Positions 30,887-40,500 of a DNA stretch of 55,782 nucleotides are shown in pieces. This DNA comes from Prevotella sp. (GTDB lineage Bacteria; Bacteroidota; Bacteroidia; Bacteroidales; Bacteroidaceae), in the NCBI GenBank assembly GCA_017538105.1, contig JAFYJN010000060.1, positions 1 through 55,782 on the forward strand. The letters are read 5' to 3'. The position numbers and the translations under genes were made by a program. Under the pieces are notes generated by a model that worked only from the letters and a program-made list of their open reading frames with translations, had not been told where the DNA came from and did no database searches. Numbering within the stretch: position 1 is the first letter of the stretch; every line of letters begins with the position of its first letter.

Positions 30887-30936
30887 ATAGGACAACATTT
30901 TCCAAAAAGAAATGCTTTCCTTACGCGTTTTTTTCT

Positions 30937-30944
30937 TAAATTTG
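30937..30944 (+). promoter_or_regulatory. Bacteroidetes -7 box for the DUF1846 gene
   Basis: TAAATTTG fits TAnnTTTG and lies 14 bases before the first ATG (30959) and 26 before the next in-frame ATG (30971). Confidence 0.55.
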
Positions 30945-30958
30945 CACCCATATTCAAA

Positions 30959-32449
30959 ATGGATGACATCATGAAAATCGGTTTCGACAATGACAAGTAT
31001 GTAAAGATACAGTCTGAGCATATCCGTGAGCGTATTTCTGAATTTGGTGGAAAACTATACCTCGAACTGGGTGGAAAACTGTTTGACGACCATCACGCCT
31101 CACGAGTCCTCCCAGGCTTTAAACCCGACAGCAAACTGTCGATGCTCCAACAACTGTCGGAGAGCATCGAAATTGTCATCGTCATCAGTGCTGAAGACAT
31201 AGAGGCGAATAAAACTCGCGCTGATCTCGGCATCACCTACGACGAGGATGTGCTGAGGCTGCGGCAAGCATTCCTCGAAAGGGGATTCATGGTAGGCTCT
31301 GTGGTTATCACGCATTACTCCGGACAACGCTCAGCCGACAACTTCCGTCAACGACTCCAGCGTATGGGCATCATGACCTATATGCATTACCTCATAGAGG
31401 GATATCCTCACAACGTGGCACTCATTGCCTCCGACGAAGGGTTCGGAAAGAATGAATTTGTGGAAACGGAACGACCGCTGGTTATCGTCACGGCTCCGGG
31501 ACCGGGAAGTGGAAAGATGGCGGTGTGTCTCAGCCAACTTTATGGCGAGAACAAGAGGGGTGTACACGCAGGGTATGCCAAGTTCGAGACCTTTCCCGTA
31601 TGGAGCCTGCCCCTCAAACATCCCGTCAACGTGGCATACGAGGCGGCAACGGCCGACCTCAATGATGTCAATATGATCGACCCCTTCCATCTCGATGCCT
31701 ATGGAAAGGTGGCGGTGAACTATAACCGCGACATCGAGATATTTCCTGTACTCAACGCGCTCTTCGAAGGTATATATGGAGCCAACCCCTACAAGTCACC
31801 CACGGATATGGGCGTCAACATGGTGGGGTTCTGCATCTCCGACGATGAGGTGTGTTGCCGGGCATCCAAGGATGAAATCATTAGGCGCTATTATACGGCA
31901 ACGAACAAACTGGCCGACGGGGCATGCAACGACAGCGAGGTGCATAAGATTCAGATGCTCTTCAACCAACTGAAGATTACTACCGATGACCGCCGCACGA
32001 CGGTGGCGGCAAAAGAACGCAAGCAACAGAGCGGCCATACCTCCGCGGCCATCGAACTGGAGGATGGAACGATTATCACCTCCAAGTCGAGCCCGCTGCT
32101 GGGTTGTTGTGCGGCATTGTTACTCAACGTAACCAAACATCTTGCGGGCATTGACCATGAGGTGAAACTTATCCCGCAGAGCATGATTGAACCGATACAG
32201 AAGACGAAAATCGAATATCTCGGGGCACGCAACCCACGGCTCCATACAGATGAGGTGCTTGTGGCACTCTCCGTCCTCTCGCCACACAACGACAACTGCC
32301 GCCGAGCCCTTGAATGCCTGCCAAAACTACGCGGCTGCCAGATTCACTGCACCGTCATGCTCTCGGAGATTGACCGCAAAATCCTAAAAAAATTGGGCTG
32401 TGACCTCACCTGCGAACCTCTCCGCAAAGTTCCCTCCGACAAAGACTGA
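30959..32449 (+). CDS. DUF1846-family protein
   Basis: A 496-residue cytosolic protein with the features of DUF1846: KIGFDNDKYVKIQSEHIRERI at the start, FGGKLYLELGGKLFDDHHASRVLPGF, a mid region VTAPGPGSGKMAVCLSQLY that looks like a nucleotide-binding loop, and DPFHLDAYGKVAVNYNRDIE. The length is typical of the family, whose role is not established. The start could be 30959 or 30971; the family usually begins at the MKIGFDN methionine (30971). It stands alone, with a 189-bp repeat upstream and a hairpin terminator plus four palindromic units downstream. Confidence 0.9.
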   Translation: MDDIMKIGFDNDKYVKIQSEHIRERISEFGGKLYLELGGKLFDDHHASRVLPGFKPDSKLSMLQQLSESIEIVIVISAEDIEANKTRADLGITYDEDVLRLRQAFLERGFMVGSVVITHYSGQRSADNFRQRLQRMGIMTYMHYLIEGYPHNVALIASDEGFGKNEFVETERPLVIVTAPGPGSGKMAVCLSQLYGENKRGVHAGYAKFETFPVWSLPLKHPVNVAYEAATADLNDVNMIDPFHLDAYGKVAVNYNRDIEIFPVLNALFEGIYGANPYKSPTDMGVNMVGFCISDDEVCCRASKDEIIRRYYTATNKLADGACNDSEVHKIQMLFNQLKITTDDRRTTVAAKERKQQSGHTSAAIELEDGTIITSKSSPLLGCCAALLLNVTKHLAGIDHEVKLIPQSMIEPIQKTKIEYLGARNPRLHTDEVLVALSVLSPHNDNCRRALECLPKLRGCQIHCTVMLSEIDRKILKKLGCDLTCEPLRKVPSDKD

Positions 32450-32482
32450 TAATTGTCTCTCTACCCAACCATTCAAAAATAC

Positions 32483-32511
32483 GAAGTCCGCCGTCATTGA
32501 CAGCGGACTTC
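32483..32511 (+). terminator. Terminator after the DUF1846 gene
   Basis: Arms GAAGTCCGCCGTCA and TGACAGCGGACTTC pair with one mismatch, followed by a moderately T-rich tail. 34 bases after the stop codon. Confidence 0.65.
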
Positions 32512-32575
32512 ATCATTTCTCATCCATTTCATCCCCACCCAAAGTGGGTCTCAAGCCAAGTCTCCATCCCCAGCG

Positions 32576-32722
32576 TCTCCATCCCCTCCCTTCGGGAGGG
32601 CTAGGGTGGGTGTCTCCATCCCCTCCCTTTGGGAGGGCGAGGGTAGGTATCCTATCCCCTCCCTTCGGGAGGGTCAGGGTGGGTATCTCCATCCCCTCCC
32701 TTCGGGAGGGCTAGGGTGGGTT
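32576..32722. repeat. Four tandem ~37-bp palindromic units
   Basis: Each unit reads TCTCCATCCCCTCCCTTCGG GAGGGCTAGGGTGGGT with small changes; the CCCTCCCTTCGGGAGGG core folds into a hairpin. Unit starts are near 32576, 32613, 32650 and 32686, so the period is 36-37. A degenerate partial unit follows to about 32746. The array fills the gap between the convergent DUF1846 and clpB genes. It is the densest group of the dispersed element found at 12954 and 13774. Confidence 0.85.
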
Positions 32723-32750
32723 TCCGGCTGGGTCTCAGGGTGGGTGTTTT

Positions 32751-35342
32751 TTAATTCCTAAACACCAGCCCCTCACCGAAGTGGTCGATGATGATGGGCT
32801 TGGCTGGATTCACCTCACCGGCCAGCAGTTTCTTTGACAGTTCGTTGAGCAGCTCCTTCTGGATGGCACGTTTCACGGGACGGGCACCGAATTCGGGGTC
32901 ATAACCCACGTCGGCCAGATAGTCGATGGCTTGTGGTGTGGCTTCCAGCGTGAACCCTTGAGGAGCAAGCATCCCCTTCACTATATTCAGTTGCAGACGC
33001 ACCACGTCGGCTATCTGCTCCTTCGTCAGCGGTAGGAACATGATGGTCTCGTCGATACGGTTCAGGAACTCGGGACGGATAGTCTGTTTCAACAGGCTCA
33101 TCAGCTGGTTGTTCAGCGTCGCCGTCTCATTGGCGGTCAGCGTGCCGTTATGCTGCTCGAGGTACTCACGTATCACTTGACTGCCCAGGTTAGACGTCAT
33201 GATGATGATGGTGTTCTTGAAATTGGCGGTACGTCCTTTGTTGTCGGTCAGACGACCGTCGTCAAGCACCTGCAGGAGGATGTTGAACACGTCGGGATGG
33301 GCCTTCTCTATCTCATCGAAGAGCACCACGGAGTAAGGCTTCCTGCGAACGGCCTCAGTCAGTTGGCCACCCTCGTCATAGCCCACATATCCCGGAGGAG
33401 CACCTATCAGACGACTCACGGTATGTTTCTCCTGATACTCGCTCATGTCGATACGCGTCATCATGCTCTCGTCGTTGAACAGGTAGTCAGCCAAGGCCTT
33501 CGCCAGCTCGGTCTTGCCCACACCAGTGGTGCCGAGGAAGATGAATGAGGCGATGGGGCGCTTGGGGTCTTGGAGTCCGGCACGGCTGCGGCGTACGGCA
33601 TCGGCAACGGCCTCGATGGCCTCGTCCTGACCCACCACACGTTTGTGCAGCTCTTCCTCCAAGTGGAGCAACTTCTCTTTCTCGCTTTGCATCATGCGTG
33701 TCACGGGGATGCCTGTCCAACGGCTCACCACCTCGGCGATGTCTTCGGCGGTCACCTCTTCGCGTACCATGGCATCGGCACCCTGCGCGTCGTGTAACTG
33801 CTGTTGCAGACGTTCTATCTCTTCGGTTAACGAACGCAGCTTGCCATACCTGATTTCGGCCACACGCTCGTAGTTGCCTTCGCGCTCGGCACGGTCGGCC
33901 TCGAAACGGAGGTTTTCCATCTCCTGCTTGTTTTGCTGGATATGTTCGATGATGCCGCGTTCTCCTTCCCAACGGGCACGGAACGACTGTTCTTGGTCGC
34001 GCAATTCAGCAATCTCCTTGTCCAACTGGGCGAGTTTGGCATCTTGGTCACTCTCGCGCTTGATGGCCTCGCGCTCAATCTCCAACTGGGCACGACGACG
34101 GGTTATCTCGTCCAGTTCTTCGGGCACGCTGTCGTGCTCCATACGCAATTTTGCAGCGGCTTCGTCCATCAGGTCGATGGCTTTGTCGGGCAGGAAACGG
34201 TCGCTGATATACCGTTCGCTCAGCTTCACGGCGGCGATACAGGCATCGTCCTGGATACGCACCTTGTGGTGGTTCTCATAACGCTCCTTCAGGCCACGGA
34301 GGATGGAGATGGCGCTCATCTCGTCGGGCTCATCCACCATCACGGTCTGGAACCTGCGCTCCAACGCCTTGTCCTTCTCGAAGTATTTCTGGTATTCGTT
34401 GAGCGTCGTGGCACCGATGGCACGCAACTCTCCTCGTGCCAAGGCGGGCTTCAGGATATTGGCGGCGTCCATGGCTCCCTCACCACCACCGGCTCCCACC
34501 AACGTATGTATCTCATCGATGAACAGAATGATGCCGCCTTCGCTCTTCGTCACTTCTTTGATGACGCTCTTCAAACGTTCCTCAAACTCACCCTTGTACT
34601 TAGCGCCGGCTATCAGCAGACCCATGTCGAGGGTGTACAGCTGCTTGTCTTTCAGGTTCTCGGGAACGTCACCACGCACAATCCTTTGGGCCAGACCTTC
34701 CACGATGGCGGTCTTGCCGGTACCCGGCTCACCAATCAGGATGGGGTTGTTCTTCGTACGACGCGAGAGAATCTGCAACAGACGACGTATCTCGTCGTCA
34801 CGGCCTATCACAGGGTCGAGCTTGCCGGCACGGGCATCGGCCACCAGATTCTTGGCGTATTTCTCCAATGCTTGGTAGTTCTCGTCGCCCGACGCCGTGT
34901 TCACCTTGTTGCCTTGGCGCAACTCATTGATGGCTTTCTGGGCATCGTCCTTGGTCAGTCCGGCATCTTTCAGGATGCGGCTGGCGGTGCTGTTCACTTC
35001 TAACAATGCAAGAAGCAAAGGCTCGATGCTCACATATTCATCGCCCATCTTCTGCGAGATGTCGAGGGTGCGCTGTAGCACTTGGTTGGCGGCACTTGAG
35101 AAATAGGGTTGACCGCCCTGGACACGTGCCAAATGGGCGATGGCTTGGTCAGTCACGGATTCTACCTGCTGAAGGTTCAGTCCGGTTTTCTGGAACACGA
35201 AGGTCACCACATCGCGTCCCTTCTGCAGGACACCTTTCAGCAGATGCTCAGGCTCAATGGCTTGTTGGCCATTGCGCTCGGCACATTGCAGCGCTTCCTG
35301 CACCGCCTCTTGTGCCTTAATCGTAAATTTGTCGAAATTCAT
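32751..35342 (-). CDS. clpB: ATP-dependent disaggregase ClpB
   Basis: An 863-residue Hsp100 chaperone that with DnaK extracts proteins from aggregates. In order: Clp N-domain (about 1-145, [18 protein letters not shown]), first AAA+ module with Walker [10 protein letters not shown] (near 205) and Walker [15 protein letters not shown], the coiled-coil middle domain (about 400-530), second AAA+ module with Walker [10 protein letters not shown] (near 605) and [14 protein letters not shown], and the C-terminal D2 small domain. Length and all motifs are those of normal ClpB. No CIRCE-like element or clear -7 box is seen in the 35343-35425 spacer, so its control is not visible. Confidence 0.97.
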   Translation of the reverse strand: MNFDKFTIKAQEAVQEALQCAERNGQQAIEPEHLLKGVLQKGRDVVTFVFQKTGLNLQQVESVTDQAIAHLARVQGGQPYFSSAANQVLQRTLDISQKMGDEYVSIEPLLLALLEVNSTASRILKDAGLTKDDAQKAINELRQGNKVNTASGDENYQALEKYAKNLVADARAGKLDPVIGRDDEIRRLLQILSRRTKNNPILIGEPGTGKTAIVEGLAQRIVRGDVPENLKDKQLYTLDMGLLIAGAKYKGEFEERLKSVIKEVTKSEGGIILFIDEIHTLVGAGGGEGAMDAANILKPALARGELRAIGATTLNEYQKYFEKDKALERRFQTVMVDEPDEMSAISILRGLKERYENHHKVRIQDDACIAAVKLSERYISDRFLPDKAIDLMDEAAAKLRMEHDSVPEELDEITRRRAQLEIEREAIKRESDQDAKLAQLDKEIAELRDQEQSFRARWEGERGIIEHIQQNKQEMENLRFEADRAEREGNYERVAEIRYGKLRSLTEEIERLQQQLHDAQGADAMVREEVTAEDIAEVVSRWTGIPVTRMMQSEKEKLLHLEEELHKRVVGQDEAIEAVADAVRRSRAGLQDPKRPIASFIFLGTTGVGKTELAKALADYLFNDESMMTRIDMSEYQEKHTVSRLIGAPPGYVGYDEGGQLTEAVRRKPYSVVLFDEIEKAHPDVFNILLQVLDDGRLTDNKGRTANFKNTIIIMTSNLGSQVIREYLEQHNGTLTANETATLNNQLMSLLKQTIRPEFLNRIDETIMFLPLTKEQIADVVRLQLNIVKGMLAPQGFTLEATPQAIDYLADVGYDPEFGARPVKRAIQKELLNELSKKLLAGEVNPAKPIIIDHFGEGLVFRN

Positions 35343-35425
35343 ATCTTATCTCCTTTCTTTTTATTTCTTTTTCCGCTAATTCTTTTTCCACTCGTTAACC
35401 CTCAAACCTCATGCCTGATGAAAAA

Positions 35426-35463
35426 ACTGCCAATCTGTCGTTGCTAATCGACAAATTGGCAGT
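35426..35463 (-). terminator. Terminator of the A2M-like locus
   Basis: Arms ACTGCCAATCTGTCG and CGACAAATTGGCAGT (plus-strand view) pair over 15 bp with one G-T around an eight-base loop; on the minus strand a run of six T follows. Confidence 0.85.
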
Positions 35464-35493
35464 ATCTTGAATCGTTGAAAGCAGTCTAAACCA

Positions 35494-37596
35494 TCATTTT
35501 TCAACTGTTAATGTTATTACAGGTGCGGTGGCGCAGAACTCCGGTGCGTAGGCGCATTGTGCGGTAATGCTACCACTGGTATACACGCCAGCGCGGTCCA
35601 CATAAAATTCTTTTTCGATGACGTGGGTGCCCTTGCTCAGCATCGAAATGAAATATTGGGTGGTGCAGTCACGGTTCTGCACATAATAGCCGTTACGATA
35701 ACCACTCATCGGGTCGACAGCCTCCAGACAGGCGGCACGACGGTCGTTCACCTGAACAAAGTCAAGATCACGCTTGGCGGTGAGGGTGATGCGTACCCGT
35801 ACCTTGTCGCCCACATGTAGTGCTCCGCCATGGGGCGCAATGACCTCACGGTGAACTTGTAGGTCGTTGCCCGAGGCTTCTATATCTTCGCCGCGCTGCA
35901 TATATTGGGCATAGACGGCACCCCATGAGGTGTGACGCTCGCGCTTGTCGATGGTGATGGTGTTGGTTTCAGTTGCTGGTCGCGTTGTCTTCACATATCC
36001 CAACGTGCTGGTGGCTGACGCGTCGTCCACGTTCTGTCCATCAATGCTGATGGTGGGCATGGGATAGGATGAAAGACTCTCCATATTACCGCGTAGGAAG
36101 GCATAGATGGCGTTGGCCGACTGGATGGGAGTGACCCAATATTGGCTTCGTTTCTCCTGCAACAGCCATTGACGCATCTCATCAATCGTCGTTTGGTCGT
36201 TGGGTCGGATGCGCTCCAAGGCCTCGATGACCATCACCTGGGTGGGTATCTTATAGTCCAGCCATGAATAGGGGGCGAGATAAGAATCGAAATAACGGCC
36301 GAGTGTGCGGTCGGTAACGGTCAGACTCATAATCTGGTCGAGCAGGTCGGCGGCTCCCTTCTCCCTGAAAGCGTCCAGCACGATGGCTTTCACGGCGGCG
36401 GTATAGATGTCGCTGATGTTGTTGCTCTTAGCATCACGACGCAAGGCTTTCAATTCCTTGCGAACCTCGCGCCGCAGTGAGTCGGAGGGATGCCTGTGGT
36501 CCAAGGCGCACAGGTACAGGTAGTGCAGGTCGGCTCCCTTGGTGGCCATGTAATGGAAAGCCTCATCCAACATGGGCTGGGTCTCAGGATGACGGCCGCA
36601 GAGGGCATTGCTACGTACCAACAGTTCGGCTACGACATGGGTGATGTAAGGACTGCCCGCCATGCCGGGGAACCAACTCCATGAACCATCGCCGTTTTGC
36701 AGCATGCGAAGGGCGTTCAATGCCTTGTCGTGCTGTTTCTTCTGGTTGTCACGATTAAATAACGATATCAGCTGTTTTTTCTGTTCGCGCTCGCTCTTGG
36801 CGGCCATCAGCCACGGTGTCTCGGCATGGAGGATATTCTTCACATCGTCGTTGCGCTCAAGCGGTGAGAGCATGGTGACATTGTCTTGCTCTTCGTTCCA
36901 ACGCTGGATAGCGGCATTTATCTCGTCATGGCTGCCCAACGAGGCGGCGATGTCTTGCGAGAAGAGGGACATGGCTTGACAGATGGCGCAGTCGTCGTAG
37001 GGATGGGCATATTCATGCAGGGCTTCCACCATCAGCCAGGCAGGGTTGTTGGTATATTCAAAGGTGAAACGTCGGTCTGTGCTACCCTTGGGGAAGAGTT
37101 GAGATACGTTAATCTGTGTGTTGGTGCCGGTGGGTAGCGTGAAAGAGAACGTCTTTACCTGTGGCTCGGTGCTCGGCAATACGGGCAGGTAATGCTGTTC
37201 GCCGTCGCTCATGCCGTCGGCAGTAACGCCTATCTTGCAGGTGAGCAGGGTAGGTGTCTGTTCTCCTGGGGTGTAAGAGAACGACAAGGTAGCCACACTG
37301 TCGGCCATGACCTGGAAGGGTTGGCGGCTGGTATAGACGACGCGCTCGTCTTTGGGGTCGATGAGTTGCATGATGCCGGTGCCCTTAAGGGTCTTGTCGG
37401 AGGTATTGCTCACACGGGCGGTGAGGGTCCCTTTGTCACCGCAGCGGAGGAAACGGGGCATGTTGGGCTGCACCATCAGGTCTTGGTGGGCAGTGGTCGT
37501 CGCTTCCACAATGGTGTGGTCCATGTCGCGGGTATGGGCGGAACCCAAGAACTGCCACGTGGTAATGCTTTCGGGCAAGGTGAAGGCAATGCTCAC
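35494..37596 (-). CDS. C-terminal part of the A2M-like protein
   Basis: About 700 residues from a possible GTG at 37596. It starts with the A2M domain (SIAFTLPESITTWQFLGSAH), followed by the alpha-helical toroid that in the family carries the CxEQ thioester: here NPAWLMVEALHEYAHPYDDCAICQ, where the acidic residue is gone, so no thioester is expected. Helical-repeat residues (NGDGSWSWFPGMAGSPYITHVV) and the receptor-binding-like C-terminal beta domain (ALHVGDKVRVRITLTAKRDLDFVQVNDRRA) follow. Whether it is translated alone is doubtful; no start signals are visible and it lacks a signal peptide. Confidence 0.75.
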   Translation of the reverse strand: MSIAFTLPESITTWQFLGSAHTRDMDHTIVEATTTAHQDLMVQPNMPRFLRCGDKGTLTARVSNTSDKTLKGTGIMQLIDPKDERVVYTSRQPFQVMADSVATLSFSYTPGEQTPTLLTCKIGVTADGMSDGEQHYLPVLPSTEPQVKTFSFTLPTGTNTQINVSQLFPKGSTDRRFTFEYTNNPAWLMVEALHEYAHPYDDCAICQAMSLFSQDIAASLGSHDEINAAIQRWNEEQDNVTMLSPLERNDDVKNILHAETPWLMAAKSEREQKKQLISLFNRDNQKKQHDKALNALRMLQNGDGSWSWFPGMAGSPYITHVVAELLVRSNALCGRHPETQPMLDEAFHYMATKGADLHYLYLCALDHRHPSDSLRREVRKELKALRRDAKSNNISDIYTAAVKAIVLDAFREKGAADLLDQIMSLTVTDRTLGRYFDSYLAPYSWLDYKIPTQVMVIEALERIRPNDQTTIDEMRQWLLQEKRSQYWVTPIQSANAIYAFLRGNMESLSSYPMPTISIDGQNVDDASATSTLGYVKTTRPATETNTITIDKRERHTSWGAVYAQYMQRGEDIEASGNDLQVHREVIAPHGGALHVGDKVRVRITLTAKRDLDFVQVNDRRAACLEAVDPMSGYRNGYYVQNRDCTTQYFISMLSKGTHVIEKEFYVDRAGVYTSGSITAQCAYAPEFCATAPVITLTVEK

Positions 37597-40500
37597 CTCG
37601 CCGTTGCTGTCGGTGCGAAGGGTGGGTAGAAGAAGGCTGTTTCCGACAGGTTCTCACGCATGGCGATATTCATGGGCACACTCGGCGAAGTGGCTTGCTT
37701 CCCTTGATTAGTGGTGATGATGACGACTCCCCCTGCCGCCTGTGCTCCATAGATACTGGTAGCATCACTGCCACTGAGGGTGGTCATCTCGATGATGGCA
37801 TCGGAGGGGATACTGCTGATGTCATTAACAATCTCGCCGTTGACGACATAAAGAGGCGGAATATCATCTTGTAACTTACTATCGCGTTTGATAACAGGCT
37901 CTGAAATTTTAACTCCACTTACGCTTCCCGTCAGCGAACTTTTCTTTTGGACACCATAGCCCACAACGACCACTTCATTCAATGCGTTTTCGTCTTCTTC
38001 CAACACCACATTGATGGTGTGCGATATCACATGCAGGGTCTTCGTCTTGTAGCCGACATAGGCGAAGGAGAGACGGCTGCCGGCAGGGGCGGTCATCGTG
38101 TAATTGCCGTCGATGTCGGTCACGGTACCTATCCGGGTGCCAGTCACCATGACCGATGCTCCGATGAGAGGTTCACCATCGGCATCTGTCACACAACCGC
38201 TCACAGGTACTCCTTGCCCATAATTGCCGATGCCGAAATTGAGCCAACTCATGATGAGTTCTTCTTCCTTGGCGTGCTTGGAATGGACATAATCATAGGC
38301 ATTCATTCGATATGACTCTGGGTAATAGGCCACATCTCCCAGACGGCGTATTAGACGGGTGTCCCACGACCAACGGTGGCGACTCAACTCATCGAGCGAC
38401 TTATCGTACAGGGTGGCTATCAAACGGGCATCGGCGGGACGGCCGTCCTGATGAGTCAGTTTCAAACGCCACTCTTCTTTTTGACCGGGCATCAACTTGT
38501 CGCGGAAGGTGGACCACTGGGCGGTAAGATGTTTGTTGGGTTTCGGCTTCTCAAAACTGGCGTGCTCCTGGTGGAATTCTCCGTTGCTGTACCAACTGTA
38601 CACCACAGTGATGCCGTCACCGTATTCATCGCGGTAGGGGTAATCCTGCCTGATGATGCTGTCGCTCAGATGTAACAACCCCTGGTTCAACAGACTGTCG
38701 GCGGTGAAGACAGAATAGTGGATAGTGACATCGCGCTCTGAAGTACCTATCCATACACTGCACGGCTCTTTGCCTTCTTCGTCAAAGGTGGAACCGGATA
38801 CATCAAACCAGTCAGAGGTGGATACACACGGACGGGTGGCGTCTCGGTCATAGACGATGAATACCTGGCGCAGGGTGTCGCCTTCATGGGTGACGACAAG
38901 GGTATGGGGGCCTGTGCCTAATTGCGGAGCGGTAAATGAGTTGCCCTGTCCTGATTGGCCGTCCAACGAGTAATGAAGGGGAATGTCAATGACATTGCCG
39001 CAAAAATTGGTGGCTTTGAGGGTAATCGTGTAGTTCTCCAAATCGCGCCGTTCAATGAGCTTGCCTTGCACATTGCTACTCAACGCAATTCCGCGTTTTG
39101 TGAATTGGAAGTTCTCAGTCACGTCGTGGGTCTCACCGGCGGCGTCTGTCACATAAGCGTGTATCTCCGTGCGGTAGATGTCATCATCGATAGGGTAACG
39201 TTCTTGACTGATAATGGGGAGGGTGATGACAAACCGTCCTTCATGGTCAGTCATGAGAGTGTCGCATTCGTCGCGCAACATTTTGGAATTTTGTCTGAAA
39301 CTACGTATGAAGGCGCTCCATGTCACGGTGGCTCCTCGTAACGGTTCACCGGTGATGGTCTGGGCATGGCCACTCAAGCGCAGTGTGTCACCGATGCGCA
39401 CTACATCGTTGCTCTTGTCAAGGCTGACTTTGAAGGTGGGTCGTTTGTATTCCTCTACACGGATAGTCTGACTGGAGGAACCGTGTAAGCGTTGCTTGAT
39501 GTCCGAACGTTTTTTGTCGATGCTAAGGGTGTAGTTGCCCAAGGGTAGATGGGCAGGCAGCCGATACTCGAGATGTGCGGTGCCATAGGTGTCGGTGGTC
39601 AACGACAAACTGTCAATCTCTTTCCATTGCGGATTCTTCACGGTTACGATGAACGACTGGTTGGGTAGTACTCGCGTGGTGCAACGCTCCTGGCTGTAGG
39701 CGACCAAGGCCAAATGGACGGTCTGGCCGGGACGGTAAACGCTGCGGTCGGTCATAAGCTCACCTACCACTTGTTCTTCATCCTCTTCTTTCATGTCATC
39801 GAAGAAACTATGGTCGTCGGGGTTGAACGTGGGTAGCGCATGGTCGTCTTTGGTAAATAGAACGCAGTCTATATAGTCGTCATCAAGATACACTTGTCCG
39901 TGCTGATTTGCGGATATGGTTGTCGTTTCTTCTTCTTCGTCATCATAATACTGAAGGGTGGCTGTCGACAAGGGTTGTCCCGTCAAGGCATCGACGGCGG
40001 TAATCAGACAACTGTCATTAGACAGGGGCGTGATGAGCGGACGGATGTCACTCACAAACAATAGGTGGCGCAGCGGTTCCATCTTCGGTTTCGATGACGA
40101 GTTTATTTCTACAATATAGATTCCCACGGGAAGGGGAGCCACTCGCAACGTATCGTTCTGGATGTTTCTAAGGGTTTCTTCTCTGAAGACCATTTCTTGA
40201 CGGAGGGCCGATAACTCTTTACACTTATGCGTTTTGCGGAATTCCCTGAAACCATCCTTGTCTAACTCTGTATCATCTGCTTCGAAATCTGGTTCGTCGT
40301 TGTGCATGTCGGTACGGTAGATGCGCAGGGTGGCGTTGCTGACGTTCCTATGCGTAAACTCAAGTCGCAGACTGTCGCGCGAGGTGAGGAGATAGGAGAA
40401 ACTCTCCATCCGGGACATGGGGTCGGTCATCGCGTTGTAAGCATTGCGGAGGATGTTGATGCGTTCGTATTTATTGTAACGGTTGAGAATCTTCTCCAAA

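Noticed and set aside
30309-30890. Two short frames inside the duplicated 189-bp elements
   Set aside because: They share the same translated string because the DNA is duplicated. No promoter, no start-site support, and the GC-rich hairpin runs across them.
33933-35003. A 356-residue frame opposite to clpB
   Set aside because: It is an antisense shadow of a conserved gene with full motifs on the other strand.
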